From: Acanthococcus lagerstroemiae
Lineage: Eukaryota; Arthropoda; Insecta; Hemiptera; Eriococcidae
NCBI GenBank assembly: GCA_031841125.1
Contig: CM063113.1
Span: 26,991,312 to 27,055,311 of the forward strand
Direction: 5' to 3'
Length of the DNA stretch: 64,000 nucleotides
The position numbers were made by a program, and so were the translations under genes. Each line of letters begins with the position of its first letter. Positions within the stretch are counted from its first letter, which is position 1. Positions 45,201-53,760 of this stretch are shown here, one piece after another. The notes below the pieces were generated by a model. That model was not told the DNA's origin, ran no database searches, and was given only the letters and a program-made list of their open reading frames with translations.

Positions 45201-46581
45201 GTTTTATTGGCCGGACAATATTATTCGCTAAAGAAGTTCATTGGTCGAGCAATATTATTGGTGAACTAATTTTATTGGCCGGGCAATATTATTGGCTGAT
45301 TAAGTTTATTGTTGAACAATATTATTGGTTGACTATTTTTATTGACTGAACGATTCCATTGACTCAACAATATTCTCGGTGAACTAATTTTATAGGCAGA
45401 ACCATTTTATTGGCTAAACAATATTAGTCATCGGCTCATCTTATTGGCCGAACAATTTTATTGGGTGAACAATGTTATGGATGAAACAATTATTCTATTT
45501 GACAAGCAGTTTTATTGGATAAACAATTTTATTGGTCGATCAGCTTTTATTGGCTGCACAGTTTCAGTGGTCAAACAATTCTATTTGTCGAACATTTTTT
45601 GAGGGAACCAGATCCATGTCTAGCCGCATGTTTGTGACAAGGCAGGTGACATTCCACATTAGGAAATTTTTTACTGTGCACTAAGGTCTTTAAAAATTGG
45701 TTTTTTGCTAAACAAGGCGAGCAAAGCTAGTCACCCTCTTGTCTGCCTTAGCGCTCAACCAACAAAACAATTCTCGTCTTCTTCCCACTCTACCCGCGAG
45801 GTAACACAATTTTGACGTGTGGGTCAATAAATCCGACATCATGGGCGAGCATGTATTTCTTGGGGTCCATAAATATTTCAAATACTTAGATCTTGCTCCC
45901 ATCCCAGTTCGGCCGTGCGGATTTGCTATCTCCTGATTGTCCGCCTTTCAACGATGGGCATGTAAATATACCTTCCCGTTTGAAATACTCGAGTTGATTG
46001 ATCTTTCTTACTCTTCTGAGTAAAGAAGAGAAGAAGATATGCTACTACAAATTGATGCTCTGGCGGATCTTGCGTTGATGATCCGCTTATAGATGTCTTG
46101 ACTGTTTCATGGTTCGCCCTGTAATTAAGAAACAAACGAGCTTCCTCGTACACCGATTTCTATAATTTTGAAATTTTTCTCATTTTTGCTACAATTATGT
46201 TGCAGTATTTGACGACTGTCATTCCGTACCACGTGGACAATGGTCCGCTGGATAATCAAGCGTTGCAGGTGCTGATTAAAAGTACGTTGTTGATTTTTTT
46301 TTTAGTAGTTATACTCGTACATTTCCGTGTGTCATTGTTTAAGCGATATGCTATTTAATTTACTCGCGAATTTATTCTTGCAGTTCTAAAAGCTATAAGT
46401 GAAGACAGTCCAACGGTACCAACGCTACTGACTGATTACATTTTGAGAGGTAAATTGAGCTCTGAGTGTTGTTTCGATATCCGCACCAAATTCAGCGGAT
46501 TTGTTCGGGTGAATTGAGTAATACTTGAGGTGTTTACATGATTTCGGAAATCTGTTTGTTGCAGTTCTGTGCCCGACTTGA
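18177..46581 (+). CDS. unc-76: unc-76 / FEZ family gene, 3' seven coding exons (partial)
   Basis: Joined exons 18177-18285, 34907-35101, 41252-41351, 41728-41972, 46206-46281, 46384-46449 and 46565-46581 give one uninterrupted frame of 268 codons ending in TGA. All introns are GT-AG and all exon phases agree. I recognise the FEZ/Unc-76 family from the stretch beginning MWWTITGNFGNILPIDWSK, the acidic block ending EEVIREIDDIIE, the core LALRDELEFEKELKNSFISL and the C-terminus YLTTVIPY...LLTDYILRVLCPT. Family knowledge: FEZ proteins are cytoplasmic adaptors that bind kinesin-1 and carry vesicles along axons; the C-terminal coiled-coil region binds cargo. The first exon found begins one base before an ATG (18178), but family members extend further N-terminally, so at least one upstream coding exon is missing or lies outside the window. 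Introns are long and transposon-filled. Confidence in identity is high; the 5' end is unresolved. Confidence 0.95.
18414..20510. mobile_element. About 2.1-kb non-autonomous inverted-repeat element
   Basis: Blocks at the left (ggacctagcaacg at 18417; gtaaaactaaggaaactata near 18550; gagccgccatattgaagcac at 18588) return reversed at the right (gtgcttcaatatggcggctc near 20080; tatagtttccctagtaaaac near 20457; cgctgctaggtcc near 20494). The interior has no coding frame. A perfect 13-bp stem (18483-18495 with 18514-18526) sits in the left arm. The superfamily is unassigned. Confidence 0.6.
20605..21240. mobile_element. hAT-like MITE, 636 bp, perfect 37-bp inverted repeats
   Basis: Inverted repeats 20606-20642 and 21203-21239 (starting AAAGACGTTTATACTACTAC) are identical over 37 bases. 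The 8-bp GTGGGAAC lies immediately outside both ends (20597-20604 and 21241-21248) and fits the hAT target pattern nTnnnnAn. The element has no transposase and hosts a nested palindrome. Confidence 0.85.
21023..21191. mobile_element. 169-bp palindromic MITE nested in the 636-bp element
   Basis: The arms GGGCTCTATAGTTTCACCTG... and their reverse complement fold almost completely, with the centre near 21105. TAGTAGTA flanks both sides (21015-21022 and 21192-21199), an apparent 8-bp target duplication, though low complexity. Its arm shares the motif TATAGT...GGGTA...AGCCGCCAT with the 18414-20510 element. Confidence 0.8.
21902..23671 (+). pseudogene. LINE reverse transcriptase with one in-frame stop
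   Basis: The frame is open for 333 codons, has a single TAG (22901-22903) and continues in the same frame for another 255 codons to 23671. Motifs in order: HSLGPDNVPSYVYKG, YRPISLIPMPAKVFE, SSQHGFVGGRS, YTDFQKAFDSVNH, SGVPQGSNLGPMLFLLFVND and the catalytic YADD (22742). After the stop comes the usual C-terminal helical domain (LGILLDREL..., YFSFVRSLLEFGVLVW). Upstream linker sequence is in other frames, so the ORF is not functional unless the stop is recoded, for which there is no evidence. Confidence 0.88.
23634..23840 (+). repeat. T-rich low-complexity tract (TTTATT/TTTATTT)
   Basis: Pyrimidine-rich microsatellite-like sequence in the LINE 3' region. The overlapping open frames (poly-Phe/Leu/Tyr) are artefacts of the tract. 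Confidence 0.85.
23897..23946 (+). repeat. AAT trinucleotide microsatellite
   Basis: About 16 AAT units with one interruption, forming the apparent 3' tail of the plus-strand LINE and abutting the 3' flank of the opposing LINE. Confidence 0.85.
24054..26410 (-). pseudogene. Jockey/CR1-like LINE, minus strand, frameshifted
   Basis: Three minus-strand frames cover one LINE ORF2. 24946-26400 holds the endonuclease C-terminus (LDLLFSS, FDKYHPP), the linker and RT up to DFQKAFDKVNHHILLRKIEK. 24548-24880 holds SGVPQGSNLGPYLFLLYIND and YADD. 24054-24569 holds the C-terminal domain (SLVRSHIDYAMNVW). A TGA and frame change separate the parts. The endonuclease begins midway (YNKFNVPSFNY), so the copy is 5'-truncated. 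A TTTA microsatellite at 26405-26430 lies at that edge. It is similar to, but clearly diverged from, the 21430-23946 copy. Confidence 0.85.
26715..27730 (+). pseudogene. RTE-like LINE reverse transcriptase remnant
   Basis: Broken frames in order: RGVKQGDQLSPNISNAVLEH (26800s), a stop, then LNFADDIAITAKNKDELRSM, KYLGQILSP, a stop and frameshift, LPVLTYGAQTWAATKKQERK, and finally the C-terminal RGRLVRRWADECKAWG segment. The RGVKQGDxLSP and FADDI motifs and the R-W-x-D-E-C tail are typical of RTE/BovB-type elements. At least four inactivating lesions. Confidence 0.8.
28040..28300. other. CpG-rich island in the unc-76 intron
   Basis: About 260 bases with many CG dinucleotides (ggcggcgcgatcgcgagc, ctagcgtcgcgcaaaatcgc), unlike the AT-rich surroundings. 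Both strands are open for about 80 codons, but neither shows a known protein. It could be an intronic regulatory element, an alternative first exon or a TE fragment. Confidence 0.35.
28480..31260. repeat. Degenerate tandem array, about 320-bp units
   Basis: The landmark g(c/g)attgcactcgg-taattggaccc recurs near 29288, 29605, 30070, 30770 and 31208. Steps are about 317-323 bp (after removing the 30253-30629 insertion) or 438-465 bp where an extra sub-unit of about 143 bp is present. Another landmark is tcctctttggtccggatcgaa. Copies between 28510 and 28800 run in the opposite direction. No coding potential. Confidence 0.75.
30253..30629. mobile_element. 377-bp hAT-like MITE inside the tandem array
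   Basis: The termini are CAGGGACG and CGTCCCTG. Comparison with neighbouring array units shows that it splits ctttggtccg|gatcgaa. The flanks TTGGTCCG and TGGGTCCC are an imperfect 8-bp duplication (6 of 8). CAGGG termini and an 8-bp duplication suit hAT. No ORF. Confidence 0.65.
32299..32858 (-). pseudogene. hAT-like transposase C-terminal fragment
   Basis: Two overlapping minus-strand frames. The second (32299-32517) contains FAPLVSVDLERSFLAYKLIL and a following R-x-x-F-T-x-x-N-L segment, the hAT dimerisation-domain signature. The first (32514-32858) contains FGFLPE-like FLPEKIKKLETRGLSLHDQV, which precedes that domain in this family. The N-terminal DNA-binding and catalytic regions are missing, and the upstream end is cut by the palindromic MITE at 32833. 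Non-functional. Confidence 0.75.
32833..33069. mobile_element. 237-bp palindromic MITE, copy 1
   Basis: Almost a complete palindrome: arms of about 103 bp beginning ATGAAGGGTAAAGAATCAAA, with the centre near 32951. It is inserted in the hAT relic. A second copy of exactly the same length lies at 43282-43518. Confidence 0.88.
33320..34620. other. Intronic DNA, no gene recognised
   Basis: AT-rich sequence in the 16.6 kb unc-76 intron between the hAT relic and exon b. A cluster of TTCTGCT motifs at 34515-34615 mirrors the arm near 31750 and is part of the tentative CAGTGTTC element. Confidence 0.4.
34907..35101 (+). CDS. unc-76: unc-76 coding exon b (acidic region)
   Basis: The acceptor is TTTTTGCCAG and the donor GAG|gtaagc. 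It holds 65 codons in phase 0 and is very acidic: DENMEKNVLDD near the start and TAEEVIREIDDIIE at the end. The latter matches the conserved FEZ E-E-V-I-x-E-I-(D/E) block. It stands out as high-complexity coding sequence within transposon-rich intron DNA. Confidence 0.93.
35454..36750 (+). repeat. Left arm of a large inverted repeat, minisatellite-like
   Basis: Built of degenerate units of about 55 bp (gaatttcatcgaaaatcttcgagaaaaatctccgatgattt type). The first roughly 700 bases (35454-36150) match the reverse complement of 38530-39222 closely, including the unique block cggttttccttccgtcatag at the outer edge. The short open frames in it are by-products of the repeat. Confidence 0.8.
36760..38480. 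other. Spacer between the inverted-repeat arms; no gene recognised
   Basis: AT-rich. It holds two copies of an 'aaaatatgcgctataaac' block (36900-36980 and 37560-37670). No coding signal. Confidence 0.5.
38500..39222 (-). repeat. Right arm of the large inverted repeat
   Basis: Reverse complement of the left arm, separated by about 1.8-2.4 kb. The outer edge carries ctatggcggaaggaaaaccg and the inner edge the ccccgctctcccctacc block that mirrors ggggagagtgggg-like sequence near 36750. Confidence 0.8.
39263..39523 (-). pseudogene. LINE ORF2 linker fragment (Jockey/CR1-like)
   Basis: The minus strand reads GRKKYPTRFTHEIIKKLKKK and onward to PKEFWREIAK, which aligns with the region between endonuclease and RT in the 24054-26410 LINE (AKYPTWFTREIIQVIKEKEK...PRAFWTFI). 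No endonuclease or RT core remains. Confidence 0.7.
40388..40462 (-). pseudogene. LINE endonuclease N-terminal fragment
   Basis: The minus strand reads LTIGTFNVRTLRDLEILELA before a TGA. IGTFNVRTL is the start of the AP-endonuclease domain in RTE-type and similar LINEs. Only about 24 codons are recognisable. Confidence 0.55.
40480..41251. other. CpG-rich segment upstream of unc-76 exon c
   Basis: Contains many CG dinucleotides (ggcgggacgcggcacggcg, ggcctgcggccgccgg). No open frame with recognisable content. It may hold intronic regulatory sequence or an internal promoter. Confidence 0.35.
41252..41351 (+). CDS. unc-76: unc-76 coding exon c
   Basis: The acceptor is GGTGTTTCAG and the donor A|gtgagt. 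It holds 33 codons plus one base and continues in frame from exon b. It is rich in Ser, Asp and Lys (SDMSIDDLHKKGKEAL). The upstream 600 bases are CpG-rich, which could also mark an internal promoter, although I see no specific promoter element. Confidence 0.9.
41728..41972 (+). CDS. unc-76: unc-76 coding exon d (conserved coiled-coil core)
   Basis: The acceptor is CTGATTTCAG and the donor AAG|gtaggc. It completes a split Lys codon and adds 81 codons. It contains the strongest family signature, LSVSQLNELYLELELLIKDY followed by the LRDELEFEKELKNSFISLLL helix and a basic tail (VEKKKGIRNGMKT). This is the FEZ coiled-coil region used for dimerisation and cargo or kinesin contacts. Confidence 0.95.
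42202..42735. mobile_element. 534-bp CAGGGTG-terminated MITE
   Basis: The left end is CAGGGTGTCTACC and the right end (reverse complement) CAGGGTGAAGTACTT; both arms carry repeated GTCCT motifs. TTGTG lies outside both ends (42197-42201 and 42736-42740), a possible 5-bp target duplication. The interior is AT-rich and non-coding. Confidence 0.65.
43282..43518. mobile_element. 237-bp palindromic MITE, copy 2
   Basis: Same family and length as 32833-33069 (ATGAAGGGTGGAGAATCAAA at the left, TTTACCCTTCAT at the right), with scattered substitutions in both arms. The flanks show at most a TAT duplication. Confidence 0.88.
43540..45600 (+). repeat. Degenerate 17-bp minisatellite (TATTGGCCGAACAATTT type)
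   Basis: About 1.3 kb in total of head-to-tail 17-18 bp units with ATTGG once per unit, split by a 777-bp insertion (43851-44627). Variation is high but the phase is kept over long stretches (44640-45590). It lies in the last large unc-76 intron. Confidence 0.8.
43851..44627. mobile_element. 777-bp TIR element inserted in the minisatellite
   Basis: The left TGAGGAGTTTTCATGCAAAA and the right end reverse complement TGAGGAGTTTTTATGCAAAA match at 19 of 20 and continue (CGCA, TAA). Minisatellite flanks both sides. No clear target duplication and no transposase. Confidence 0.75.
46206..46281 (+). CDS. unc-76: unc-76 coding exon e
   Basis: The acceptor is TTATGTTGCAG and the donor A|gtacgt. It encodes YLTTVIPYHVDNGPLDNQAL and the start of the following helix, the conserved FEZ C-terminal module. 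It follows a 4.2 kb intron holding two MITEs and a minisatellite. Confidence 0.95.
46384..46449 (+). CDS. unc-76: unc-76 coding exon f
   Basis: The acceptor is TTCTTGCAG and the donor AG|gtaaat, after a short intron of 102 bases. It encodes ILKAISEDSPTVPTLLTDYI and LR, near-identical in type to the vertebrate FEZ1 C-terminal block. Confidence 0.95.
46565..46581 (+). CDS. unc-76: unc-76 terminal coding exon (VLCPT stop)
   Basis: The acceptor is TTGTTGCAG. With the preceding G it reads V-L-C-P-T-stop (TGA 46579-46581), which is the conserved C-terminus of the family. The 3' UTR must begin at 46582. I do not see a canonical AATAAA in the next kilobase, so the polyadenylation site is not placed. 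Confidence 0.92.
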
Positions 46582-47635
46582 TTCGCTGCGTCTCGTTTCC
46601 TCGTACGCGGATATTGTTGCTAGTCTGCTGAATGCTTTTTAGGTGAGTTCGGTCTTTGAAATACTGCAACAGTATCTTCAGTAAAGGCGCTTACTCAAAT
46701 GATTCAGCGATAACGAGACAGGAGGATTCGAATTCTGCTGTCTGACGAATGTCTTGTGATGATGGTCTTTTCCAACCTTCACTAGTACGCTCCCGGCTGC
46801 TCCATAATATTGGTGATTACACCAGGCACTGAAGATTTTGGGTTCCGCTTATTTTCTAATCTGTATTGTCGGTTCTCTGTTGCAGATTTACAAAAGTTTT
46901 ACCACTATTTGAAATACTACTTTTTTTTTAATCAAAGGAAAGCGCAAATTTTTTCTCTTTTATTTATTAACCGCTGTAATTTTTCAACCTGTTCAAACTA
47001 TATACAGTATGAATTTACATTATTTTTAAAACGTTTCCATTAAGTATCCTTTTAATACTTGTACGTGTTTAATAGATCTGTCTGTATTATTTGTTTTCAA
47101 AAAAACGTTCCTTTTTTTTTTTTTTTTTTTCATTTTTTAAAAAGGATTTTACACAGACGGAGGTTTTTCTCTTTCTCGCAACATTCATATTTAAGTATAC
47201 ATTTATTCTAGTCTCGATTTATTGTGATGTTTTCAAATATTACGTTTACCTATTATAAAGTAATTGTACGAATTTTTAAGAAGTCTAAACGTTTAAAACT
47301 GAGTTATATTCGTGAACATGCTTGCTTTTATTGTATTTTATTGGTTTTCTGTAGAGATAAGCGTAGATTACATTTTGTTTTGAAATACATTGTATTCTTG
47401 TCATTTGTGAGGTCCGAGATCATTGTTGTTAAATCTGTGACATTTAAACAGAACTGAAGAAATTGTTATGTTAAATTAGAATTTGATGCAATATCAAAGT
47501 GCTAGTCGTATATGTGTGATCAACAAGCATTGAATTCGAGGAATCGACAAAATTAGGATTATTCTATTCCAAATATCTCAATTTGGAACTGTTTCAATGT
47601 CATGTTTGTGCCCTTTCATACAGCACCAGTATGCA
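46582..47635 (+). other. unc-76 3' flank, probable 3' UTR then intergenic
   Basis: About 1 kb of AT-rich, apparently unique sequence with homopolymer T runs near 47111-47131, between the unc-76 stop and the satellite array. The open frames within it are short and show no recognisable protein. Part is expected to be 3' UTR, but its end cannot be fixed by eye. Confidence 0.5.
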
Positions 47636-47639
47636 TTTG

Positions 47640-50600
47640 CGAGATTGCGAATTTCCTGGGGCGAACTGGTAAAAGGCGAAAAACTTTGGATTGGAGACTG
47701 CTAGAGGAAAACTGAAAAATATGTTTATTCGAAATTCTCTTCTCTATCCAGAATTTTGTTTCTCATGCTGAGTCCGAATGTGGAGTTCATATTTGGCGGT
47801 GACGCACCGTTGCCGAGAAACACAAAATTGAAAACTTTTTGTGTTAGCCCCTTCAACACGTTGAGTATGCTACACATTGCACGTAATTCCAACCCATTGT
47901 ACCTTCCATTTTTCTGGGGCGAACCGATCAATTTGCTAGCAAAATTTCAAACCGTTTTCTTCTAGCTATCCCCAGTCCGGAGATTTTCGCGTTTTATTGG
48001 TTTCCCCCAGAGAAATTCGCCATTTCAAAAACGTCAATTGGTGTACGTTTAGTTGCATATCCGACGGGCTGAAGGCATTGCCAGAATATTCGCTGACGTT
48101 TTCGGCTAATTTCTCTGGGGCGAACTAATAAAATGCAAAAATCCTTGGATTGGAGGCAGCTACAGCGAAACGGGTTGACACATTCGAAAGAGGAGCTCAA
48201 TTTGCTCTCAAAATTTCTAACCGTTTTCCTCTAGCTATCCCCAGTCCGGAGATTTTCGCGTTTTATTAGTTCCCCCCAGAGAAATTCGCCTTTTCGAAAA
48301 CGTCAATTGGTGTACGTTGAGTTGCTTATCCGACAGGCTGAAGGCATTGACAATTTCGCTGACGTTTCGAAAACGTAATTCTCTGGCGATAATAATGCAA
48401 AAATCTTGATTGGAGGCACTACAACTGAAACGGTTGACACATTCGAAGAGGAGCTCAATTGTCTCAAATTCTAACCGTTTCCTCAGCTATCCCAGTCCGA
48501 GATTTTCGCGTTTTTTTAGTTCCCCCCAGAGAAATTCGCCTTTTCGAAAACGTTAATTGGTGTATGTTGAGTTGCATATTTGACATGCTGAAGGCATTAT
48601 CAGAATATTAGAAATTGAAATAAATTCGTACGCCTCGAAGAATTAATGCTATTTCTCTAGCGCAATGACGTTTTCGGATTCACAATTTCTCTGGGGCGAA
48701 CTAATAAATGCAAAAATCTTTGATTGGAGGCAGCTACAGTCGAAACGGGTTGACACATTCGAAAGAGGAGCTCAATTTGCTCTCAAAATTTCTAACCGTT
48801 GTTCCTCTAGGTATCCCCAGTCCGGAGATTTTCGCGTTTTATTAGTTCCCCCAAAAGAGAAATTCGCCTTTCGAAAACGTCAATTGTGTATGTTGAGTTG
48901 CATATCCGACAGTGAGGGGCATTACAAGAAAATTTATTCGCCTGAATCGTTTTCGAAAGACGCTTTTCCAATTTCTCTGGGGCGAACTAATATAAATGCA
49001 AAAATCTTGGATTGGAGAGCAGCTACAGCGAAACGGGTTGACACATTCGAAAGAGGAGCATCAATTTGCTTCAAATTTCTAACCGTTTTCCTAGCTATCC
49101 CAGTCGGAGATTTTCGCGTTTTATAGTTCCCCCCAGAGAAATTCGCCTTTTCGAAAACGTTATTGGTGTATTGTTGAGTTGCATATCGACAGCTGAAGGC
49201 ATTATCCGGAATTTGAATTTAAATACCCCGTGACGCCTTCGAAGATTAATTGTATTTTCAGCAATTGACGTCGATTACAAATTTCTGGGCAAACTAATAA
49301 AATGCAAAAATCTTTGATTGGAGCAGCTACAGCGAACGGGTTGCACATTCGAAAGAGGAGCTCAATTTGACTCTCAAAATTTTATGGTCAGTCTAAGCTA
49401 TCACCGTGACCGAGATTTAGGGTTTTAATTTGCTCCCAAAATTCCCTTTTCGTAAAACGTCAATTGGTGATTTCGGTTTGCATTCCACAGGCTGAAGGCA
49501 TTACCAGAATTCGCTGACGTTTTCGAAACGCTAATTTCTCTGGGTGCGAATTAAAATCAAAAATCTTTGGATTGGAGGCAGCTACAGCGAAACGGGTTGA
49601 CACATTCGAAAGAGGAGCTCAATTTGCTCTCAAAATTTCTTACCGTTTTCCTCTAGCTATCCCCAGTCCGGAGATTTTCGCGTTTTATCAGTTCCCCCCA
49701 GAGAAATTCGCCTTTTCAAAAACGTTAATTGGTGTATGTTTTGTTGCATATTTAACATGCTGAAGGCATTATCAGAATATTAGAAAGTTTGAAATAAATT
49801 CGTAACGCCTTCGAAGAATGAAATATGCTATTTCTCATACGCCAATTGACGTTTTCGGATTCACAAATTTCTCTGGGGCGAACTAATAAAATGCAAAAAT
49901 CTTTGGATTGGAGGCAGCTACAGTGAAACGGGTTGACACATTCGAAAGAGGAGCTCAATTTGCTCTCAATATTTCTAACCGTGTTCCTCTAGCTATCCCC
50001 AGTCCGGAGATTTTCGCGTTTTATTAGTTCTCCCCAGAGAAATTCGCCTTCTCGAAAACGTCAATTGGTGTACGTTGAGTTGCATATCCGACAGGCTGAA
50101 GGCATTACCAGAATTTTCGCTGACGTTTTCGAAAACGCTAATTTCTCTGGGGCGAACTAATAAAATGCAAAAATCTCTGGATTGGAGGCAGCTACAGCGA
50201 AACGGGTTGACACATTCGAAAGAGAAGATCAATTTGATATCAAAATTTCAAACCGTTTTCCTCTAGCTATCCCCAGTCCGGAGATTTTCGCGTTTTATTA
50301 GTTCCCCCCAGAGAAATTCGCCTTTTCGAAGACGTCAATTGGTGTACGTTGAGTTGCATATCCGACAGGCTGAAGGCATTACCAGAATTTTCGCTGACGT
50401 TTTCGAAAACGCTAATTTCTCTGGGGCGAACTAATAAAATGCAAAAATCTTTGGATTGGAGGCAGCTACAGCGAAACGGGTTGACACATTCGAAAGAGGA
50501 GCTCAATTTGCTCTCAAAATTTCTAACCGTGTTCCTCTAGCTATCCCCAGTCAAGAGATTTTCGCGTTTTATTAGTTCCCCCCAGAGAAATTCGCCTTTT

Positions 50601-53270
50601 CGAAAACGTTAATTGGTGTATGTTGAGTTGCATATTTGACATGCTGAAGGCATTATCAGAATATTAGAAAATTTGAAATAAATTCGTGACGCCTTCGAAG
50701 AATTAAATATGCTATTTCTCATACGTCAATTGACGTTTTCGGATTCACAAATTTCTCTGGGGCGAACTAATAAAATGCAAAAATCTTTGGATTGGAGGCA
50801 GCTACAGTGAAACGGGTTGACACATTCGAAAGAGGAGCTCAATTTGCTCTCAATATTTCTAACCGTGTTCCTCTAGCTATCCCCAGTCCGGAGATTTTCG
50901 CGTTTTATTAGTTCCCCCCAGAGAAATTCGCCTTTTCGAAAACGTCAATTGGTGTACGTTGAGTTGCATATCCGACAGGCTGAAGGCATTACCAGAATTT
51001 TCGCTGACGTTTTCGAAAACGCTAATTTCTCTGGGGCGAACTAATAAAATGCAAAAATCTCTGGATTGGAGGCAGCTACAGCGAAACGGGTTGACACATT
51101 CGAAAGAGAAGATCAATTTGATATCAAAATTTCAAACCGTTTTACTCTAGCTATCCCCAGTCCGGAGATTTTCGCGTTTTATCAGTTCCCCCCCAGAGAA
51201 ATTCGCCTTTTCGAAAACGTTAATTGGTGTATGTTGAGTTGCATATTTGACATGCTGAAGGCATTATCAGAATATTAGAAAATTTGAAATAAATTCGTGA
51301 CGCCTTCGAAGAATTAAATATGCTATTTCTCATACGCCAATTGACGTTTTCGGATTCACAAATTTCTCTGGGGCGAACTAATAAAATGCAAAAATCTTTG
51401 GATTGGAGGCAGCTACAGCGAAACGGGTTGACACATTCGAAAGAGGAGCTCAATTTGCTCTCAAAATTTCTAACCGTGTTCCTCTAGCTATCCCCAGTCC
51501 GGAGATTTTCGCGTTTTATTAGTTCCCCCCAGAGAAATTCGCCTTCTCGAAAACGTCAATTGGTGTACGTTGAGTTGCATATCCGACAGGCTGAAGGCAT
51601 TACCAGAATTTTCGCTGACGTTTTCGAAAACGCTAATTTCTCTGGGGCGAACTAATAAAATGCAAAAATCTTTAGATTGGAGGCAGCTACAGCGAAACGG
51701 GTTGACACATTCGAAAGAGGAGCTCAATTTGCTCTCAAAATTTCTAACCGTTTTCCTCTAGCTATCCCCAGTCCGGAGATTTTCGCGTTTTATCAGTTCC
51801 CCCCAGAGAAATTCGCCTTTTCGAAAACGTTAATTGGTGTATGTTGAGTTGCATATTTGACATGCTGAAGGCATTATCAGAATATTAGAAAATTTGAAAT
51901 AAATTCGTGACGCCTTCGAAGAATTAAATATGCTATTTCTCATACGCCAATTGACGTTTTCGGATTCACAAATTTCTCTGGGGCGAACTAATAAAATGCA
52001 AAAATCTTTGGATTGGAGGCAGCTACAGCGAAACGGGTTGACACATTCGAAAGAGGAGCTCAATTTGCTCTCAAAATTTCTAACCGTTTTCCAATAGCTA
52101 TCCCCAGTCCGGAGATTTTCGCGTTTTATCAGTTCCCCCCAGAGAAATTCGCCTTTTCGAAAACGTTAATTGGTGTATGTTTTGTTGCATATTTAACATG
52201 CTGAAGGCATTATCAGAATATAGAAATTGAAATAAATTCGTAACGCCTTCGAAGAATGAAATATGCTATTTCTCATACGCCAATTGACGTTTTCGGATTC
52301 ACAAATTTCTCTGGGGCGAACTAATAAAATGCAAAAATCTTTGGATTGGAGGCAGCTACAGTGAAACGGGTTGACACATTCGAAAGAGGAGCTCAATTTG
52401 CTCTCAAAATTTCTTACCGTTTTCCTCTAGCTATCCCCAGTCCGGAGATTTTCGCGTTTTATCAGTTCCCCCCAGAGAAATTCGCCTTTTCAAAAACGTT
52501 AATTGGTGTATGTTTTGTTGCATATTTAACATGCTGAAGGCATTATCAGAATATTAGAAAGTTTGAAATAAATTCGTAACGCCTTCGAAGAATGAAATAT
52601 GCTATTTCTCATACGCCAATTGACGTTTTCGGATTCACAAATTTCTCTGGGGCGAACTAATAAAATGCAATAATCTTTGGATTGGAGGCAGCTACAGCGA
52701 AACGGGTTGACACTTTCGAAAGAGGAGATCAATTTGCTCTCAAAATTTCGAACCGTTTTCCTCTAGCCATCCCCACCAGTCTGGAGATTTTTGTAGCTGC
52801 CTCCAATCCGAAGATTTTTTCATTTTATCGGTTCGCCCCAGGAAATTTGAGATTTCGAAAACGTCAATTCGCGTAGTTGGTATTGTATATTCAACGTGTA
52901 AAAGGCGTCAAATAAATCACTATTATCATTTCGTCCATTTTCCAATAAGCTGGTAATGCCTTCAGCACATTGAATATGCAACCTAATAAACACTAATTCA
53001 CAGTTTCGCAATTTCGCAATTTCTAATTTCCTGGGGCGAACTGATAAAAAACGGAAATCTGTGGATTGGTGATAGCTAGAGGAAAACGGTTTGGAATGTT
53101 GAATGCAAAATTATCTTAGCTTTCGAAAATTCCAAACCGTTTCGCTGCAGCTGCCTCCAATCTAAAGATTTTTGCATTTTATCGGTTCGCCCCAGGAAAT
53201 TTGATATTTCGAAAACGTCAATTCGCGTAGATGGTATTGCATATTCAATGTGTGGGAAGGCGTCACCACA
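47640..53270. repeat. 5.6-kb satellite array with alternating 274/336-bp units
   Basis: The landmark CTCTGGGGCGAACTAATAAA starts at 49871, 50145, 50419, 50755, 51029, 51366, 51640, 51976, 52309 and 52645: steps 274, 274, 336, 274, 337, 274, 336, 333, 336. The long unit has an extra block of about 62 bp (aataaattcgtgacgccttcg...). Each unit also contains a near-complementary copy of the landmark block (ttttattagttccccccagag), so each monomer can fold. The edges (47640-48000, 52780-53270) are more diverged. All open frames in it are repeat artefacts. Confidence 0.93.
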
Positions 53271-53760
53271 TTGTTTTTCCCATTGAGTTCAAATTCGTTG
53301 ACCAAACTTGGCGCTGACCCTTGAGAGCTGGAGCATAATGGTTTTAAATTTACAAAACTACTCGAATCAGAATTGTTTCTTTTTGTTATAAAATAGCATT
53401 TCATAGAAGACATTCGACTCTTCGAAGACACCGAATAATACCACGTATTCACAACTGTTTTATTCTCATTTATAATCGTATTGTACGACAATTGTTTCTC
53501 ACAATGGATCGTGTAAACCTAATGACACACGTTCAACTTTTTAATAATAGAGGTAACAAATAATGATTGTACTGCGTAAGTTCGACTGCATTCGCCATTT
53601 CTGCATCCCTCTCACAACAGAACGTTAGGGTTGTTGTCGGTGGACATCAACAGCGAATACTGCGGTGTGAAATATATTATAGTAACCAAAAAGTAAAAAA
53701 TTTGTTTCCATCCATTTCAGAGGTATAATTTTGCATTCCGACCAAATGACTACCGAGCGG

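Noticed and set aside
43540..45600. CRISPR-like regular repeats
   Set aside because: Units are contiguous 17-bp minisatellite copies without unique spacers, in a eukaryotic intron.
48110..52880. Many minus- and plus-strand frames of 60-80 codons (SSSFECVNPFRCSCLQSKDF and similar)
   Set aside because: They repeat with the satellite period and differ by the same indels as the DNA; conservation is that of the repeat, not of a protein.
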